12,015 nucleotides of DNA, taken from contig DHIM01000339.1 in assembly GCA_002403785.1 (NCBI GenBank), positions 1-12,015 on the forward strand, in the 5' to 3' direction. Every line of letters begins with the position of its first letter. Positions within the stretch are counted from its first letter, which is position 1. Below the pieces are notes generated by a model. That model made no database searches. It worked only from the letters and a program-made list of their open reading frames with translations, and was not told the DNA's origin. Shown here piece after piece: positions 4,372-12,015 of this stretch. This DNA is from Clostridium sp. UBA4746 (lineage in GTDB: Bacteria; Bacillota; Clostridia; Clostridiales; Clostridiaceae). Both the position numbers and the translations under genes were made by a program.

Positions 4372-4671
4372 ATGGTTACCTTTAAGCAAATGTGGGATGA
4401 TGTTCTATTAATTTTATCAAATGAAAAATACAAAGATATAGATATTTTGGAGAGATTTAGTTGTGGGTTTACTGTTAAAGAGAGAGAGGATATAATTTTT
4501 ATTACAAAAGATGACTTCGTAGATTTTTGGTGTAAGCTGTTGTATTATACTGAACTATCTTTAGATGATATTTTAGGAGACGATAAACTAAAACCAAAAT
4601 ATATCTACACTTTAATAAAACGATTACCTTATGTATCAGAAAGTTCAGGGCTAATTAAGTTATTACAGTAG
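4372..4671 (+). CDS. 99-aa hypothetical protein
   Basis: The ATG at 4372 is chosen because AGGAGGAG sits 6 nt upstream, and the promoter at 4311-4338 implies a start after the GTG at 4339. The protein begins MVTFKQMWDDVLLIL and is mixed-charge and mainly helical. Its central segment is KDDFVDFWCKLLYYTELSLDD, and it ends with a basic stretch KYIYTLIKRLPYV and a short tail. The layout of a helical N-terminus, a DFxxFW turn and a closing RLPYV element suggests a small winged-helix-like or adaptor fold. This is a visual impression, not an identification. It is soluble, with no neighbour in its transcript; the next gene has its own promoter. Confidence 0.65.
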   Translation: MVTFKQMWDDVLLILSNEKYKDIDILERFSCGFTVKEREDIIFITKDDFVDFWCKLLYYTELSLDDILGDDKLKPKYIYTLIKRLPYVSESSGLIKLLQ

Positions 4672-4676
4672 TTTTA

Positions 4677-4705
4677 TTGAATGTTTTTGTATAATGTTAT
4701 ATAAT
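4677..4705 (+). promoter_or_regulatory. sigma-A promoter of the ftsA-like gene
   Basis: TTGAAT (4677-4682), 17 nt, TATAAT (4700-4705). The expected start, about 4712, coincides with the beginning of the perfect hairpin at 4710-4740, and the leader is about 80 nt. Confidence 0.65.
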
Positions 4706-4709
4706 TTTA

Positions 4710-4740
4710 TTAAGCTCATATTCTATGAATATGAGCTTAA
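4710..4740 (+). other. perfect 14-bp hairpin at the predicted 5' end of the ftsA-like mRNA
   Basis: TTAAGCTCATATTC pairs with GAATATGAGCTTAA over 14 bp with a TAT loop. No T-run follows on the + strand and none of note on the - strand, so it is a poor terminator. Directly after a good promoter, it could be a 5' stabilising stem-loop or, as DNA, an operator palindrome. It could still help end the preceding 99-aa transcript. Confidence 0.55.
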
Positions 4741-4794
4741 ATTCATATTCATGCGGATTACATTCAAATAATTTTGTGAAGAAGAGGTATAGAA

Positions 4795-6792
4795 ATGGAA
4801 ATCACAAATGTACATTTAGAGGAACTTATATTTGCTTTAGATATAGGAACAAGATCTATCATTGGGACAGTTGGAGTAGTTATTGAAAAAAAATTCAAAG
4901 TTCTTTTCGAGAGTTATATAGAACATGAGGAAAGAGCTATGATTGATGGTCAGATTCATGATATTCAGCTGGTTGCTAGTGGAGTATTAAAGGTGAAAAA
5001 AGAATTAGAGAGTAGCTTAAATGTTCCATTAAATAAAGTAGCAATAGCAGCTGCAGGAAGATTTTTAAGGACAACTTCAATTAAGACTGAATTAGAAGTT
5101 GAAGAAGATAAAGAAATTGATAGGGAATCCATTAGAAGCTTAGAGCTCACAGCAGTTAGAATGGCTGAGGATGAAGTTGCAAGGACTTCGCAAGGTAAAC
5201 TTTATTGCGTAGGATATAGTGTGAAAAATTACTACTTAAATGGATACGTAATTACTAATCTGACCTCCCATAAAGGAGAGAAGATTGCAGTCGAAATAAT
5301 AGCTACTTTTCTTCCACGTTCAGTAGTTGATAGCCTCTATGCTGTTATGAATAAGGCTGGACTTGAGGTTATAAGCTTAACTCTTGAGCCAATAGCCGCA
5401 ATGGAAGCTGCAGTGCCACAAAATTTACGACTTTTAAATTTGGCATTAGTCGATATAGGAGCGGGTACTTCTGATATTGCCATTAGTAGTAAGGACAGTA
5501 TTAGTGCATATGGTATGGTACCAATGGCCGGGGATGAGGTAACTGAAATAGTAGCACAAACTTATTTGGTTGATTTTAACACAGCTGAAAAAATTAAAAA
5601 GCAATGTAGTGGAAACAAAAAAATAGAGTACATAGATGTCTTAGGGCTTGAAAATGAGTTAGAGCCGGAGGAAGTGCTAAAAGTCATTAACCCTATAGTT
5701 ATGAAGATTTCAGAAGAAATTGGTAATAGGATAATTGAATTAAATGGGGGCAAAGCACCTAATGCGGTATTTCTTGTAGGAGGGGGAGCACATACACCTC
5801 TTATAAAAGAAAATATTGCTAAAATATTAAACTTGCCAATACAAAGAGTTGCAATTAAAGGTAGAGATGCAGTAGTTGACTGCATTTGCGATGCAGGGCT
5901 TGGAAGTATTGGTGTTACAGTTTTAGGCATAGCATTAATATCAATAAAGAGATTAGGACATGATTTTGTTGATGTAACTATAAATGACAAGATTATAAGT
6001 CTATTTAATTCGCATAAACATACGGTTATGGATGTAATGGTTCAAGAAGGCATAAACCCTAAAATACTTATTGGTAGAAACGGACATAATATAAGGTTTA
6101 GTGTTGATGGAATAAAACGAGTGTCATTTGGGACTTTAGCTAGGGGAGCAGAAATTAAGATTAATAATATGCTTAGCAATATTGATTCTGAGGTAGTTGA
6201 AGGTGATATTATTGAAGTCATTTTCTGCAAGGATGGAAAAGATGCTGAGCCTAAAATTATGGATTATGTGAAGAATATACAAGTAGTAAGTTTTTATTAT
6301 GAAGATGTAATTTGTAACATTGAGCCGGTACCATTCATTAATGGAGAAAGAGTCTTGATAAACGCTATAATAAAAGAAAATGATGATGTTTATATAGAAT
6401 TGCCTGTTACAATACGGGATTATGCCAAGTATTTTGGTTATAAATTTCAAGGCTTAATTTTTATAATGGATAATGAGCAGCTACTTGAGGATTATGTTAT
6501 AAAAGAGGGCGACAGGATATATAAAAAACATGTACCTTTCGAAAATGCTAAGGCGAAAAAAGAAGTACTAGAGGTTGGGAAAAAAGAACTAGAGTTAAAC
6601 GTTGAAGTTAATAAAAAAATTATAACCCTTAAAAATAAAGAAAAATACATATATTTAGATATATTTAATTATATAGAATTTGATTTGTCTATATCAAAAG
6701 GAAACCTAATACTAACGCTTAACGGTAGCAAAGCTAATTATCATCAGCAACTTAGTGATAAAGATGTTATTGAAATATATTGGGAAAAATAA
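4795..6792 (+). CDS. FtsA-family actin-like ATPase with long C-terminal extension
   Basis: 665 aa. The actin/Hsp70 ATPase core is clear: phosphate-1 loop FALDIGTRSIIG (13-24), FtsA-type SHS2 region at about 80-170 (VAIAAAGRFLRT...), a LEPIAAMEAAV segment (197-207), phosphate-2 loop VDIGAGTSDIAI (219-230) and adenosine motif FLVGGGAHTP (326-335). FtsA proteins tether FtsZ to the membrane and are usually near 420 aa. Here about 270 further residues follow, predicted as small beta-rich units, and the end (KDVIEIYWEK) is not the usual amphipathic membrane helix. It is therefore probably a clostridial FtsA-like relative, not the canonical divisome FtsA; no ftsZ is adjacent. It has its own promoter and AGAGGT before ATG 4795. 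Cytoplasmic. Family is certain; exact role (division, shape, or pilus- or sporulation-linked) is open. Confidence 0.88.
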   Translation: MEITNVHLEELIFALDIGTRSIIGTVGVVIEKKFKVLFESYIEHEERAMIDGQIHDIQLVASGVLKVKKELESSLNVPLNKVAIAAAGRFLRTTSIKTELEVEEDKEIDRESIRSLELTAVRMAEDEVARTSQGKLYCVGYSVKNYYLNGYVITNLTSHKGEKIAVEIIATFLPRSVVDSLYAVMNKAGLEVISLTLEPIAAMEAAVPQNLRLLNLALVDIGAGTSDIAISSKDSISAYGMVPMAGDEVTEIVAQTYLVDFNTAEKIKKQCSGNKKIEYIDVLGLENELEPEEVLKVINPIVMKISEEIGNRIIELNGGKAPNAVFLVGGGAHTPLIKENIAKILNLPIQRVAIKGRDAVVDCICDAGLGSIGVTVLGIALISIKRLGHDFVDVTINDKIISLFNSHKHTVMDVMVQEGINPKILIGRNGHNIRFSVDGIKRVSFGTLARGAEIKINNMLSNIDSEVVEGDIIEVIFCKDGKDAEPKIMDYVKNIQVVSFYYEDVICNIEPVPFINGERVLINAIIKENDDVYIELPVTIRDYAKYFGYKFQGLIFIMDNEQLLEDYVIKEGDRIYKKHVPFENAKAKKEVLEVGKKELELNVEVNKKIITLKNKEKYIYLDIFNYIEFDLSISKGNLILTLNGSKANYHQQLSDKDVIEIYWEK

Positions 6793-6836
6793 TATTAGCG
6801 CATCTGAAACAAAATTAATTAGACAATGCTAGGATA

Positions 6837-6862
6837 AACTAGTACAAGTGCTAGTTATTTTT
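6837..6862 (+). terminator. hairpin after the ftsA-like gene, probable weak terminator
   Basis: Stem AACTAG / CTAGTT (6837-6842 with 6851-6856), extendable by a few inner pairs, then ATTTTT. It lies 44 bp after the stop and before the ribosome site of the next gene, so it would partly separate the two genes. Confidence 0.45.
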
Positions 6863-6890
6863 GAGATGTATTTTAAGTAAAGAGGTGTAT

Positions 6891-8066
6891 ATGATGAAAT
6901 TTTTTGATAAGGCTAAATGTATTGAAAGTGAGTTAATTGGCATAAGGCGTGACTTACACGAAAATCCAGAATTGGGGTTTGATTTGTTTAGGACTTCCCA
7001 AAAGGTAAAAGATTTTTTATCTAAGGAAGGCATTGAGTTTTATGATGTAGCACAAACGGGAATCTGTGCTATCATTAGAGGATGCGGTGAAAAAACTGTT
7101 GCGTTAAGATCAGATATGGATGCACTTCCACTACAAGACAAGAAAATATGTAAATATGCCTCTAAAATTAATGGGAAAATGCATGCGTGTGGACATGATG
7201 CTCACACTACTATACTTTTAGGTGCAGCTAAAATATTAAACGGCATGAGGGATGAGCTTCGAGGAAATGTTAAATTATTTTTTGAGCCAGCAGAAGAAAC
7301 AACTGGTGGTTCACCTTTGATGATTAAAGAAGGGGTACTTACAAATCCTAATGTGGATGCTGTTATTGGGCTTCATGTAGAGGAGTGGTTAGAAGCTGGA
7401 ACTGTCGGTTTAAAAAGAGGCGTAGCTTATGCAGCATCAAATCCATTTACTATAAAAATAATTGGTAAAGGAGGACATGGGGCGAGTCCACATATGACTA
7501 TTGATCCTATTGTAATAGCTAGCAATGTCATTATTGCCCTTCAAAGCATTGTAAGTCGGGAAATTCCACCTACAGATCCTGCGGTTGTAACTGTAGGTTC
7601 AATACATGGAGGAACAGCACAAAATATAATTCCTGAAGACGTTACAATATCAGGAATTATTAGGACTATGAAGAGCGAACATAGGGAATATATAAAGACA
7701 AGATTAGTTCAAGTTGTTGAAGGAATAGTTAAATCTATGAGAGGTAAATGTGAAATTGATATTGAGGAAAGTTATCCCTGCCTTTATAATGATGATGGAC
7801 TCGCAGAGATGTTTGAGAATAAGGCAAGTGAATTAATTGGAGAGAATAATGTTTATAAATTAGACCAGCCTACTATGGGGGTCGAAAGCTTTGCCTACTT
7901 TTCTATGGAAAGACCAGCACTATTTTACTTTCTAGGAAGTGGGAACAAGGAAAAAGGCATAGTAAATCCGGCCCACGGAAGTTTATTTGATATAGATGAG
8001 AGCTGTTTATCCATAGGTGTAGCTATGCAATGCACGTTAGCTTATGAATTTTTATTGAATTCATAA
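6891..8066 (+). CDS. M20-family metallopeptidase / N-acyl amino acid amidohydrolase
   Basis: 391 aa. AGAGGTG (6881-6887) precedes two consecutive ATGs at 6891 and 6894; the second has slightly better spacing. The frame upstream to a TTG at 6861 has no ribosome site. The protein has all signatures of the M20D amidohydrolases that split N-acyl or amide bonds (hippurate, N-acetyl amino acids, IAA conjugates, N-acetyl-diaminopimelate) with two metal ions. Those signatures are LRSDMDALPL (72-81), HACGHDAHTT with metal ligands C100 and H102, EPAEE with catalytic E135 and ligand E136, GLHVEEW with H162, the lid/dimerisation domain (about 185-300, GKGGHGASPH), and NPAHGSLF with H362. It is cytoplasmic. 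Substrate cannot be read from the sequence. It follows the ftsA-like gene on the same strand after a weak hairpin. Confidence 0.9.
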   Translation: MMKFFDKAKCIESELIGIRRDLHENPELGFDLFRTSQKVKDFLSKEGIEFYDVAQTGICAIIRGCGEKTVALRSDMDALPLQDKKICKYASKINGKMHACGHDAHTTILLGAAKILNGMRDELRGNVKLFFEPAEETTGGSPLMIKEGVLTNPNVDAVIGLHVEEWLEAGTVGLKRGVAYAASNPFTIKIIGKGGHGASPHMTIDPIVIASNVIIALQSIVSREIPPTDPAVVTVGSIHGGTAQNIIPEDVTISGIIRTMKSEHREYIKTRLVQVVEGIVKSMRGKCEIDIEESYPCLYNDDGLAEMFENKASELIGENNVYKLDQPTMGVESFAYFSMERPALFYFLGSGNKEKGIVNPAHGSLFDIDESCLSIGVAMQCTLAYEFLLNS

Positions 8067-8181
8067 CGCAATTTAGTATATAATTGATGCTTGATGTAAT
8101 TTTTTTAAATGTAATTTTAAAAATGTAGGATAATTATGTAGGTCATACGTCAATAGATAAAAGAGAACTAGGAGGATATGT

Positions 8182-9135
8182 ATGAGGATAGAAATCGGAG
8201 CAAATGAAGCAGGACAAAGAACAGATAAATTTATGAGAAAAGTACTTGGGGATGTACCTTTAAGCAGAATATATAAAGCTTTTAGAAAAGGTGATATTAG
8301 GGTTAACGGTAATAAAATCAAGGAAAAACATTCCTTAGTACAAGGAGATATTGTTGAAACAAAATATATCACCAGTGAGTTTAAAAAACAAGAGTTTAAA
8401 AGAATTGATAACAAGTTAAAAATAACATTCGAAGATGCTAATATATTAATGGTGGAAAAATGGCCAGGAGTTTTAGTTCATGCTGATCAAAAGGATGGTG
8501 AACCTACTTTAACAGATTATGTGCTTTCTTATTTGTTTGATAAGGGGGATTACAGACCAGAAAGTGAAATAACATTTACACCAGCACCATGTAATAGACT
8601 AGACAGAAATACTTCAGGCATAGTTATGTTTGGTAAGAATTTTAAATCTCTTAAACTTCTAAATGAAATGATAAGAGAAAGAAACATAGAAAAGTATTAT
8701 ATGGCTTTAGTAACAGGAAGAATTAAAGATGGAGTTTATGAGGGATACATATATAAGAATGAAGATGCAAATATATCGCAGGTATATAACGTTCCAATGC
8801 CGGATACCAAAAGAATAGCGATGGAAGTTAAAACCATTGAAAGTTGTGGTACATTTTCTTTATTAGATATTAACCTTTTAACAGGCAGAAGCCATCAGCT
8901 TAGGGCTCATCTAAGTCAGCTCGGTAATCCTATTGTTGGTGATACTAAATATGGAGATAAAAAAATGAATAGCTTTTTTAATAACAAATATGGTTTGGAT
9001 TGTCAATATCTATATGCATATAAGGCGATGTTTAAGAATTGCCCAGAGGATTTATATTATATGGAGAATAAAACTATTGCAGAGAGTTTACCGCCAGCAT
9101 TGAAAAAAATTAAAAGGGATGTATTTAAATTTTAG
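8182..9135 (+). CDS. RluA-family 23S rRNA pseudouridine synthase
   Basis: 317 aa. AGGAGG (8170-8175) gives ideal spacing to ATG 8182. An N-terminal S4 RNA-binding domain (about 13-70: LSRIYKAFRKGDIRVNG and KHSLVQGDIVE) is followed by the RluA catalytic domain. The active-site motif is NRLDRNTSG (138-146) with catalytic Asp141, where the commonest form of the motif starts with His. Later motifs are EKYYMALV (170-177), LLTGRSHQLRAHL (232-244) and GDTKYGD (253-259). These enzymes isomerise uridine to pseudouridine in rRNA (RluC/RluD type) or tRNA; which site cannot be told. Cytoplasmic. The flippase gene starts 12 bp downstream, so the two are probably one transcript. Confidence 0.92.
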   Translation: MRIEIGANEAGQRTDKFMRKVLGDVPLSRIYKAFRKGDIRVNGNKIKEKHSLVQGDIVETKYITSEFKKQEFKRIDNKLKITFEDANILMVEKWPGVLVHADQKDGEPTLTDYVLSYLFDKGDYRPESEITFTPAPCNRLDRNTSGIVMFGKNFKSLKLLNEMIRERNIEKYYMALVTGRIKDGVYEGYIYKNEDANISQVYNVPMPDTKRIAMEVKTIESCGTFSLLDINLLTGRSHQLRAHLSQLGNPIVGDTKYGDKKMNSFFNNKYGLDCQYLYAYKAMFKNCPEDLYYMENKTIAESLPPALKKIKRDVFKF

Positions 9136-9147
9136 AGGGTGGGTTTA

Positions 9148-10776
9148 ATGAGTGAACAAGCAAATTCTAAAACACAATCTACTACAAAAGGTTTTGCAAT
9201 ATTAACTGCTGCAGGTTTTATGGTTAAGTTTTTATCACTACTTTATGTTCCTTTTTTAGGGAAAATACTAGGAGAGAATGGGATAGGGGTATATGCTTCT
9301 GCATATAATATATTTACATATGTATATATATTAACTAATGCTGGTATTCCTGTTGCTATTTCTAAGATGGTGTCAGAACTTATAGCATTAGGTAATTATA
9401 AGGATGCTGTAAGGACTTTTAAAGTAGCTAGATTTTTACTACTCATATTAGGACTGGTTATGTCAATTCTAATGCTTATATTCGTAACACCTATAGCTAA
9501 TGCAACAGAAAGCTCTACTGCAAAATTAGCAATTATGGCACTTGCTCCAACTATTTTATTAACTTCCGTTTTATCAGCTTATAGAGGCTATTTCCAAGGA
9601 AGAGGTAATATGACTCCTACTGCAGTATCACAAGTATTAGAACAAATTGCGAATACTATATTTAGTTTAGTTTTTGCAGCATGTTTTATAAAATATGGGG
9701 TTGCACAAGGTGCAGCGGGTGGAACCATTGGAACATCAGTAGGAGCACTAGTTGCTGTAATTTATATGATTCGTTTCTATGAAAAAAACAAAGTTTTTAG
9801 AGTTCCTAAAGGATATAACCAGTTAAATATAAAGAGATTTACTACTAAAAAAATAATAAAAAAGTTATTGGGCGTTGCCATTCCTATGACGATATGTTTA
9901 GGAATACAACAATCTGGGTTATTTATTGATTTGTGGTTAGTTAAATCAAGGATGATATCTTTTGGAATGACTAAAGTACAAGCGGATATTTTATGGGGTG
10001 TGTTATTTAAATATACAACATTAATCAATGTGCCTATAGCTATTATTTCATCACTTGCTATAACTATATTGCCATCTATTTCTAGTTTAATGGCACTTAA
10101 GGATAAAAAGGCTGTAAGAAATAAAATCAATTATGCTTTTAGGTTATGTTTCTTAGTGGCGGTACCTTGCGCAGTTGGACTCGCAGTTTTGGCGAACCCG
10201 GTAGTATATTTAATTCAATATGGTTCTGGCGTTGGAAGGTTACTAATATATGGATCAGTGGTAATTATTCTTATGGCTGTGGTTAGTATCCAAACTTCAA
10301 TTCTTCAAGGAATTGGAAAAGTCTATTTAGTAACTGTTTATGCGTTTTTTGGAATAATTGGAAAAATAATTACTAATTATATTTTTGTTGCAATTCCAAG
10401 CATTAATATATTAGGCGCAATCATGGGTAATGCAGTAAGTTTTGCAATACTTTTAATATTGAATTATTTTACTATTAATAAGGTATTGAAAATTAAAATT
10501 AAACTACCTAGTCTTGCAATAAAACCTATAATAGCATCAGTTGTTATGGCGATAGTTGCAAAAGTAATTTATAGTAATATTGATTTATTATTCAATTTTG
10601 TTAGCAAAGAATATATTGCTAGTGCTATTGCTGTATTAATTTCTATGTGCTTTGCAATAGTAACTTATTTCCTCACATTAGTTCTTATAGGTGGATTTAC
10701 TAAAGAAGGTTTAGAAATATTTCCAAGTAAGATTACAAAACTTATACCTAAATCTATTTTATCTAGAATTAAATAG
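9148..10776 (+). CDS. MOP/MATE-superfamily polysaccharide or lipid flippase (MurJ/SpoVB/RfbX-like)
   Basis: 542 aa from ATG 9148. A GTG at 9139 overlaps the ribosome site GAGGG (9135-9139) and is rejected as start. The protein is an integral membrane protein with about 14 predicted helices. It has the N-terminal flippase signature AAGFMVKFLSLLYVPFLGKILGENGIGVY and NAGIPVAISKMVSE, the loop GYFQGRGNMTPTAVSQVLEQ (147-166) typical of the MurJ/SpoVB/RfbX group, and a second bundle with the same fold. Such proteins flip undecaprenyl-linked sugars (lipid II or wall and capsule repeat units) across the membrane. It is 12 bp after the pseudouridine synthase gene, with probable coupled expression, and ends on a long hairpin shared with a convergent flippase gene. 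Substrate unknown. Confidence 0.85.
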   Translation: MSEQANSKTQSTTKGFAILTAAGFMVKFLSLLYVPFLGKILGENGIGVYASAYNIFTYVYILTNAGIPVAISKMVSELIALGNYKDAVRTFKVARFLLLILGLVMSILMLIFVTPIANATESSTAKLAIMALAPTILLTSVLSAYRGYFQGRGNMTPTAVSQVLEQIANTIFSLVFAACFIKYGVAQGAAGGTIGTSVGALVAVIYMIRFYEKNKVFRVPKGYNQLNIKRFTTKKIIKKLLGVAIPMTICLGIQQSGLFIDLWLVKSRMISFGMTKVQADILWGVLFKYTTLINVPIAIISSLAITILPSISSLMALKDKKAVRNKINYAFRLCFLVAVPCAVGLAVLANPVVYLIQYGSGVGRLLIYGSVVIILMAVVSIQTSILQGIGKVYLVTVYAFFGIIGKIITNYIFVAIPSINILGAIMGNAVSFAILLILNYFTINKVLKIKIKLPSLAIKPIIASVVMAIVAKVIYSNIDLLFNFVSKEYIASAIAVLISMCFAIVTYFLTLVLIGGFTKEGLEIFPSKITKLIPKSILSRIK

Positions 10777-10782
10777 AAATGA

Positions 10783-10862
10783 AGCAAGTCTAAGGCACAA
10801 CACCGTGGATGATTAATATTCGTGAAGGTGATAATTAAGCTTTGGACTTGTTCCATTTTTTT
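10783..10862 (+). terminator. long two-tier hairpin between convergent flippase genes
   Basis: The outer stem of 14 pairs (10783-10796 with 10839-10852, three G-U) encloses an inner CACC / GGTG stem (10801-10804 with 10827-10830). TTTTTTT follows at 10856-10862. It ends the + strand flippase transcript. Its right arm lies inside the last codons of the - strand gene, so it can serve that transcript only weakly, because the - strand exit is T-poor. Confidence 0.65.
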
Positions 10863-12015
10863 GTAATAATAAGAGAAAATAATAGTAGAGAGAAACCTGT
10901 TGCAATAATTACAACGTTTTTTGTAATAAAAACAGTGTCTGGTATAGTACTCTGTAAAATTTTCAATATAAAGTATAAAAATATGCTAAGTCCAATGTCA
11001 ATTATAATTTCACCTGCTGAAAAATGGATATAGCAACTTTTTTTGATCGAAATTATATTCATTATAAAGCTTAAAATAGAGGTTATAAGTAGAGTTATGC
11101 CGTAGCCTAAAATATTTATATTTGGAATACCAAGTAATATATATAGCAAGATAAGTTCAAGAACAGAGATTACTACAGAGTTAATTAAAAGAGCTTTTTG
11201 CATACCGAGTCCGTTTAAAATTCCAAAGGTTGAACCTGACATGTACATAAATGGTGCACTTAAAGCAGCAAGGCGTATGTACAAACCTAAGTCATATCTG
11301 TCGAAAAATAATTTTCCGAGTGAATCTCCACTGCATAAACATATTATCATAGTAGAAACGCCTAGTAAAAATGAAATTTTTATAACTTCCTTTATTCTGC
11401 TTTCTAAGCCGTTATAATCATTTTTACTAATACTTTTAGAAATATCGGGAGTTAACATGGTTGCCATAGACATCACAATAATAAAAGGGAAGAAAACTAT
11501 GCTCATAGCCATACCTGAAAATTTACCTATTAAGGATAAACTTTCGGTATATTCTATGCCTGAATAAACTAGTCGTCCAGGGACAATTAATGTGGATAGT
11601 GCAGAAATTACAGTGTTCAAAACACCATTTAAACATAAGGGGAATGAAACAACAAGTATATTAAATAAAAGTTGAGCTCTTCCTTCAGTCTTTTTAACAA
11701 TCTTTTTAAATTTATTTTTGCTTTTTTCATAAAATAAAAATAATAGAATAAAACTTATGAGTTCCCCAATTGATAGTGAGACATATGTAGCGGTTACTGT
11801 TGAAGTTACATCTTTTAATGCAAAGAAATTTATTAGTCCGAGTATTATGGCCATTCTAACGGTTTTTTCAACAATGTCTATTATTGCAGGTACTTTAACA
11901 TTGGAAATACCATAAAAATAACCTTTATATATGGAAGAAAGAGCAACAAAAATTAAAGCTGGGCATATTACCCAAAGGGAATATAGTGTTCTTTGATCTT
12001 TTATTATATATGTAC
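10835..12015 (-). CDS. spoVB: SpoVB-like flippase (N-terminus beyond right edge)
   Basis: The - strand frame is open from the right edge to TAA at 10837-10835, 392 codons visible. The internal ATG at 11854 is not the start, because the frame continues upstream with strongly conserved sequence (ALIFVALSSIYKGYFYG, then VPAIIDIVEKTVRMA). That GYF-G...E...VR loop is the family signature seen also in the + strand neighbour. Downstream the features are SLIGKFSGMAMSIVFFPFI, MLTPDISKSIS and GILNGLGMQKALLINS, which best fit SpoVB, the mother-cell flippase needed for spore cortex synthesis in Bacillus. About 130-150 N-terminal residues are missing. Multi-pass membrane protein. General MOP flippase is certain; the SpoVB label is likely but rests on recalled family features. 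Its promoter lies outside the window. Confidence 0.75.
   Translation of the reverse strand, partial: TYIIKDQRTLYSLWVICPALIFVALSSIYKGYFYGISNVKVPAIIDIVEKTVRMAIILGLINFFALKDVTSTVTATYVSLSIGELISFILLFLFYEKSKNKFKKIVKKTEGRAQLLFNILVVSFPLCLNGVLNTVISALSTLIVPGRLVYSGIEYTESLSLIGKFSGMAMSIVFFPFIIVMSMATMLTPDISKSISKNDYNGLESRIKEVIKISFLLGVSTMIICLCSGDSLGKLFFDRYDLGLYIRLAALSAPFMYMSGSTFGILNGLGMQKALLINSVVISVLELILLYILLGIPNINILGYGITLLITSILSFIMNIISIKKSCYIHFSAGEIIIDIGLSIFLYFILKILQSTIPDTVFITKNVVIIATGFSLLLFSLIITKKWNKSKA

Noticed and set aside
5562..5990. 142-codon - strand ORF inside the ftsA-like gene
   Set aside because: It is a shadow of the + strand coding frame, without a ribosome site or plausible protein composition. 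The same applies to the other antisense frames within 4965-10130 and at 10842-11033.
6861..6890. TTG start at 6861 for the M20 hydrolase
   Set aside because: It has no ribosome site and overlaps a hairpin; AGAGGTG serves the ATGs at 6891/6894.
9139..9147. GTG start at 9139 for the + strand flippase
   Set aside because: The codon is part of the ribosome binding site for ATG 9148.
10835..11854. SpoVB-like gene starting at ATG 11854
   Set aside because: The frame continues to the right edge with conserved flippase sequence, so the gene is partial, not short.

Overview
The window is AT-rich DNA with strong AGGAGG-type ribosome binding sites, intrinsic terminators of the Firmicutes kind, sporulation-related genes and clostridial versions of housekeeping families. 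It most likely comes from the chromosome of a spore-forming Clostridium (sensu stricto) or a close relative. This is inferred from composition and protein families; there is no 16S or other species marker here.

The left 4.7 kb is an accessory-looking region of short, loosely packed genes on both strands, separated by long spacers rich in hairpins. In order it holds: the 3' end of an unidentified gene (+, 1-114) with an in-frame open continuation; a zinc-ribbon/TM/DUF4352 protein (+); two stretches that look like decayed reading frames; a very acidic, cysteine-rich protein with a CDPW tandem repeat behind a sigma-K-like promoter (-); a small CxxC protein (-); a 98-aa orphan (+); a 65-aa orphan (-); a 44-aa single-TM protein with an almost perfect sigma-A promoter (+); and two acidic orphans of 123 and 99 aa (+). 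Two intergenic stretches (about 2242-2335 + and 3487-3665 -) have promoter plus terminator geometry without a gene and may make small RNAs. The 3' end of the first gene recurs near 2815-2838, so the region appears to have been rearranged.

The right 7.3 kb is a conserved-looking housekeeping block on the + strand: a 665-residue FtsA-family actin-like ATPase, an M20-family amidohydrolase, an RluA-family pseudouridine synthase and a MOP/MATE-type polysaccharide or lipid flippase. The last two are 12 bp apart and probably cotranscribed. A second flippase, SpoVB-like, runs in from the right edge on the - strand and meets the first one tail to tail over a long hairpin. The block mixes envelope and division functions (FtsA-like, two flippases) with general metabolism (M20 hydrolase, rRNA modification). 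The SpoVB-like gene and the sigma-K-like promoter both point to a spore-forming host.

The most interesting items are the CDPW cysteine-rich protein with its putative late mother-cell promoter, the two candidate small RNAs (one with a FadR/GntR-like palindrome just after its predicted start), the duplicated gene tail, and a perfect 14-bp hairpin at the predicted 5' end of the ftsA-like transcript.
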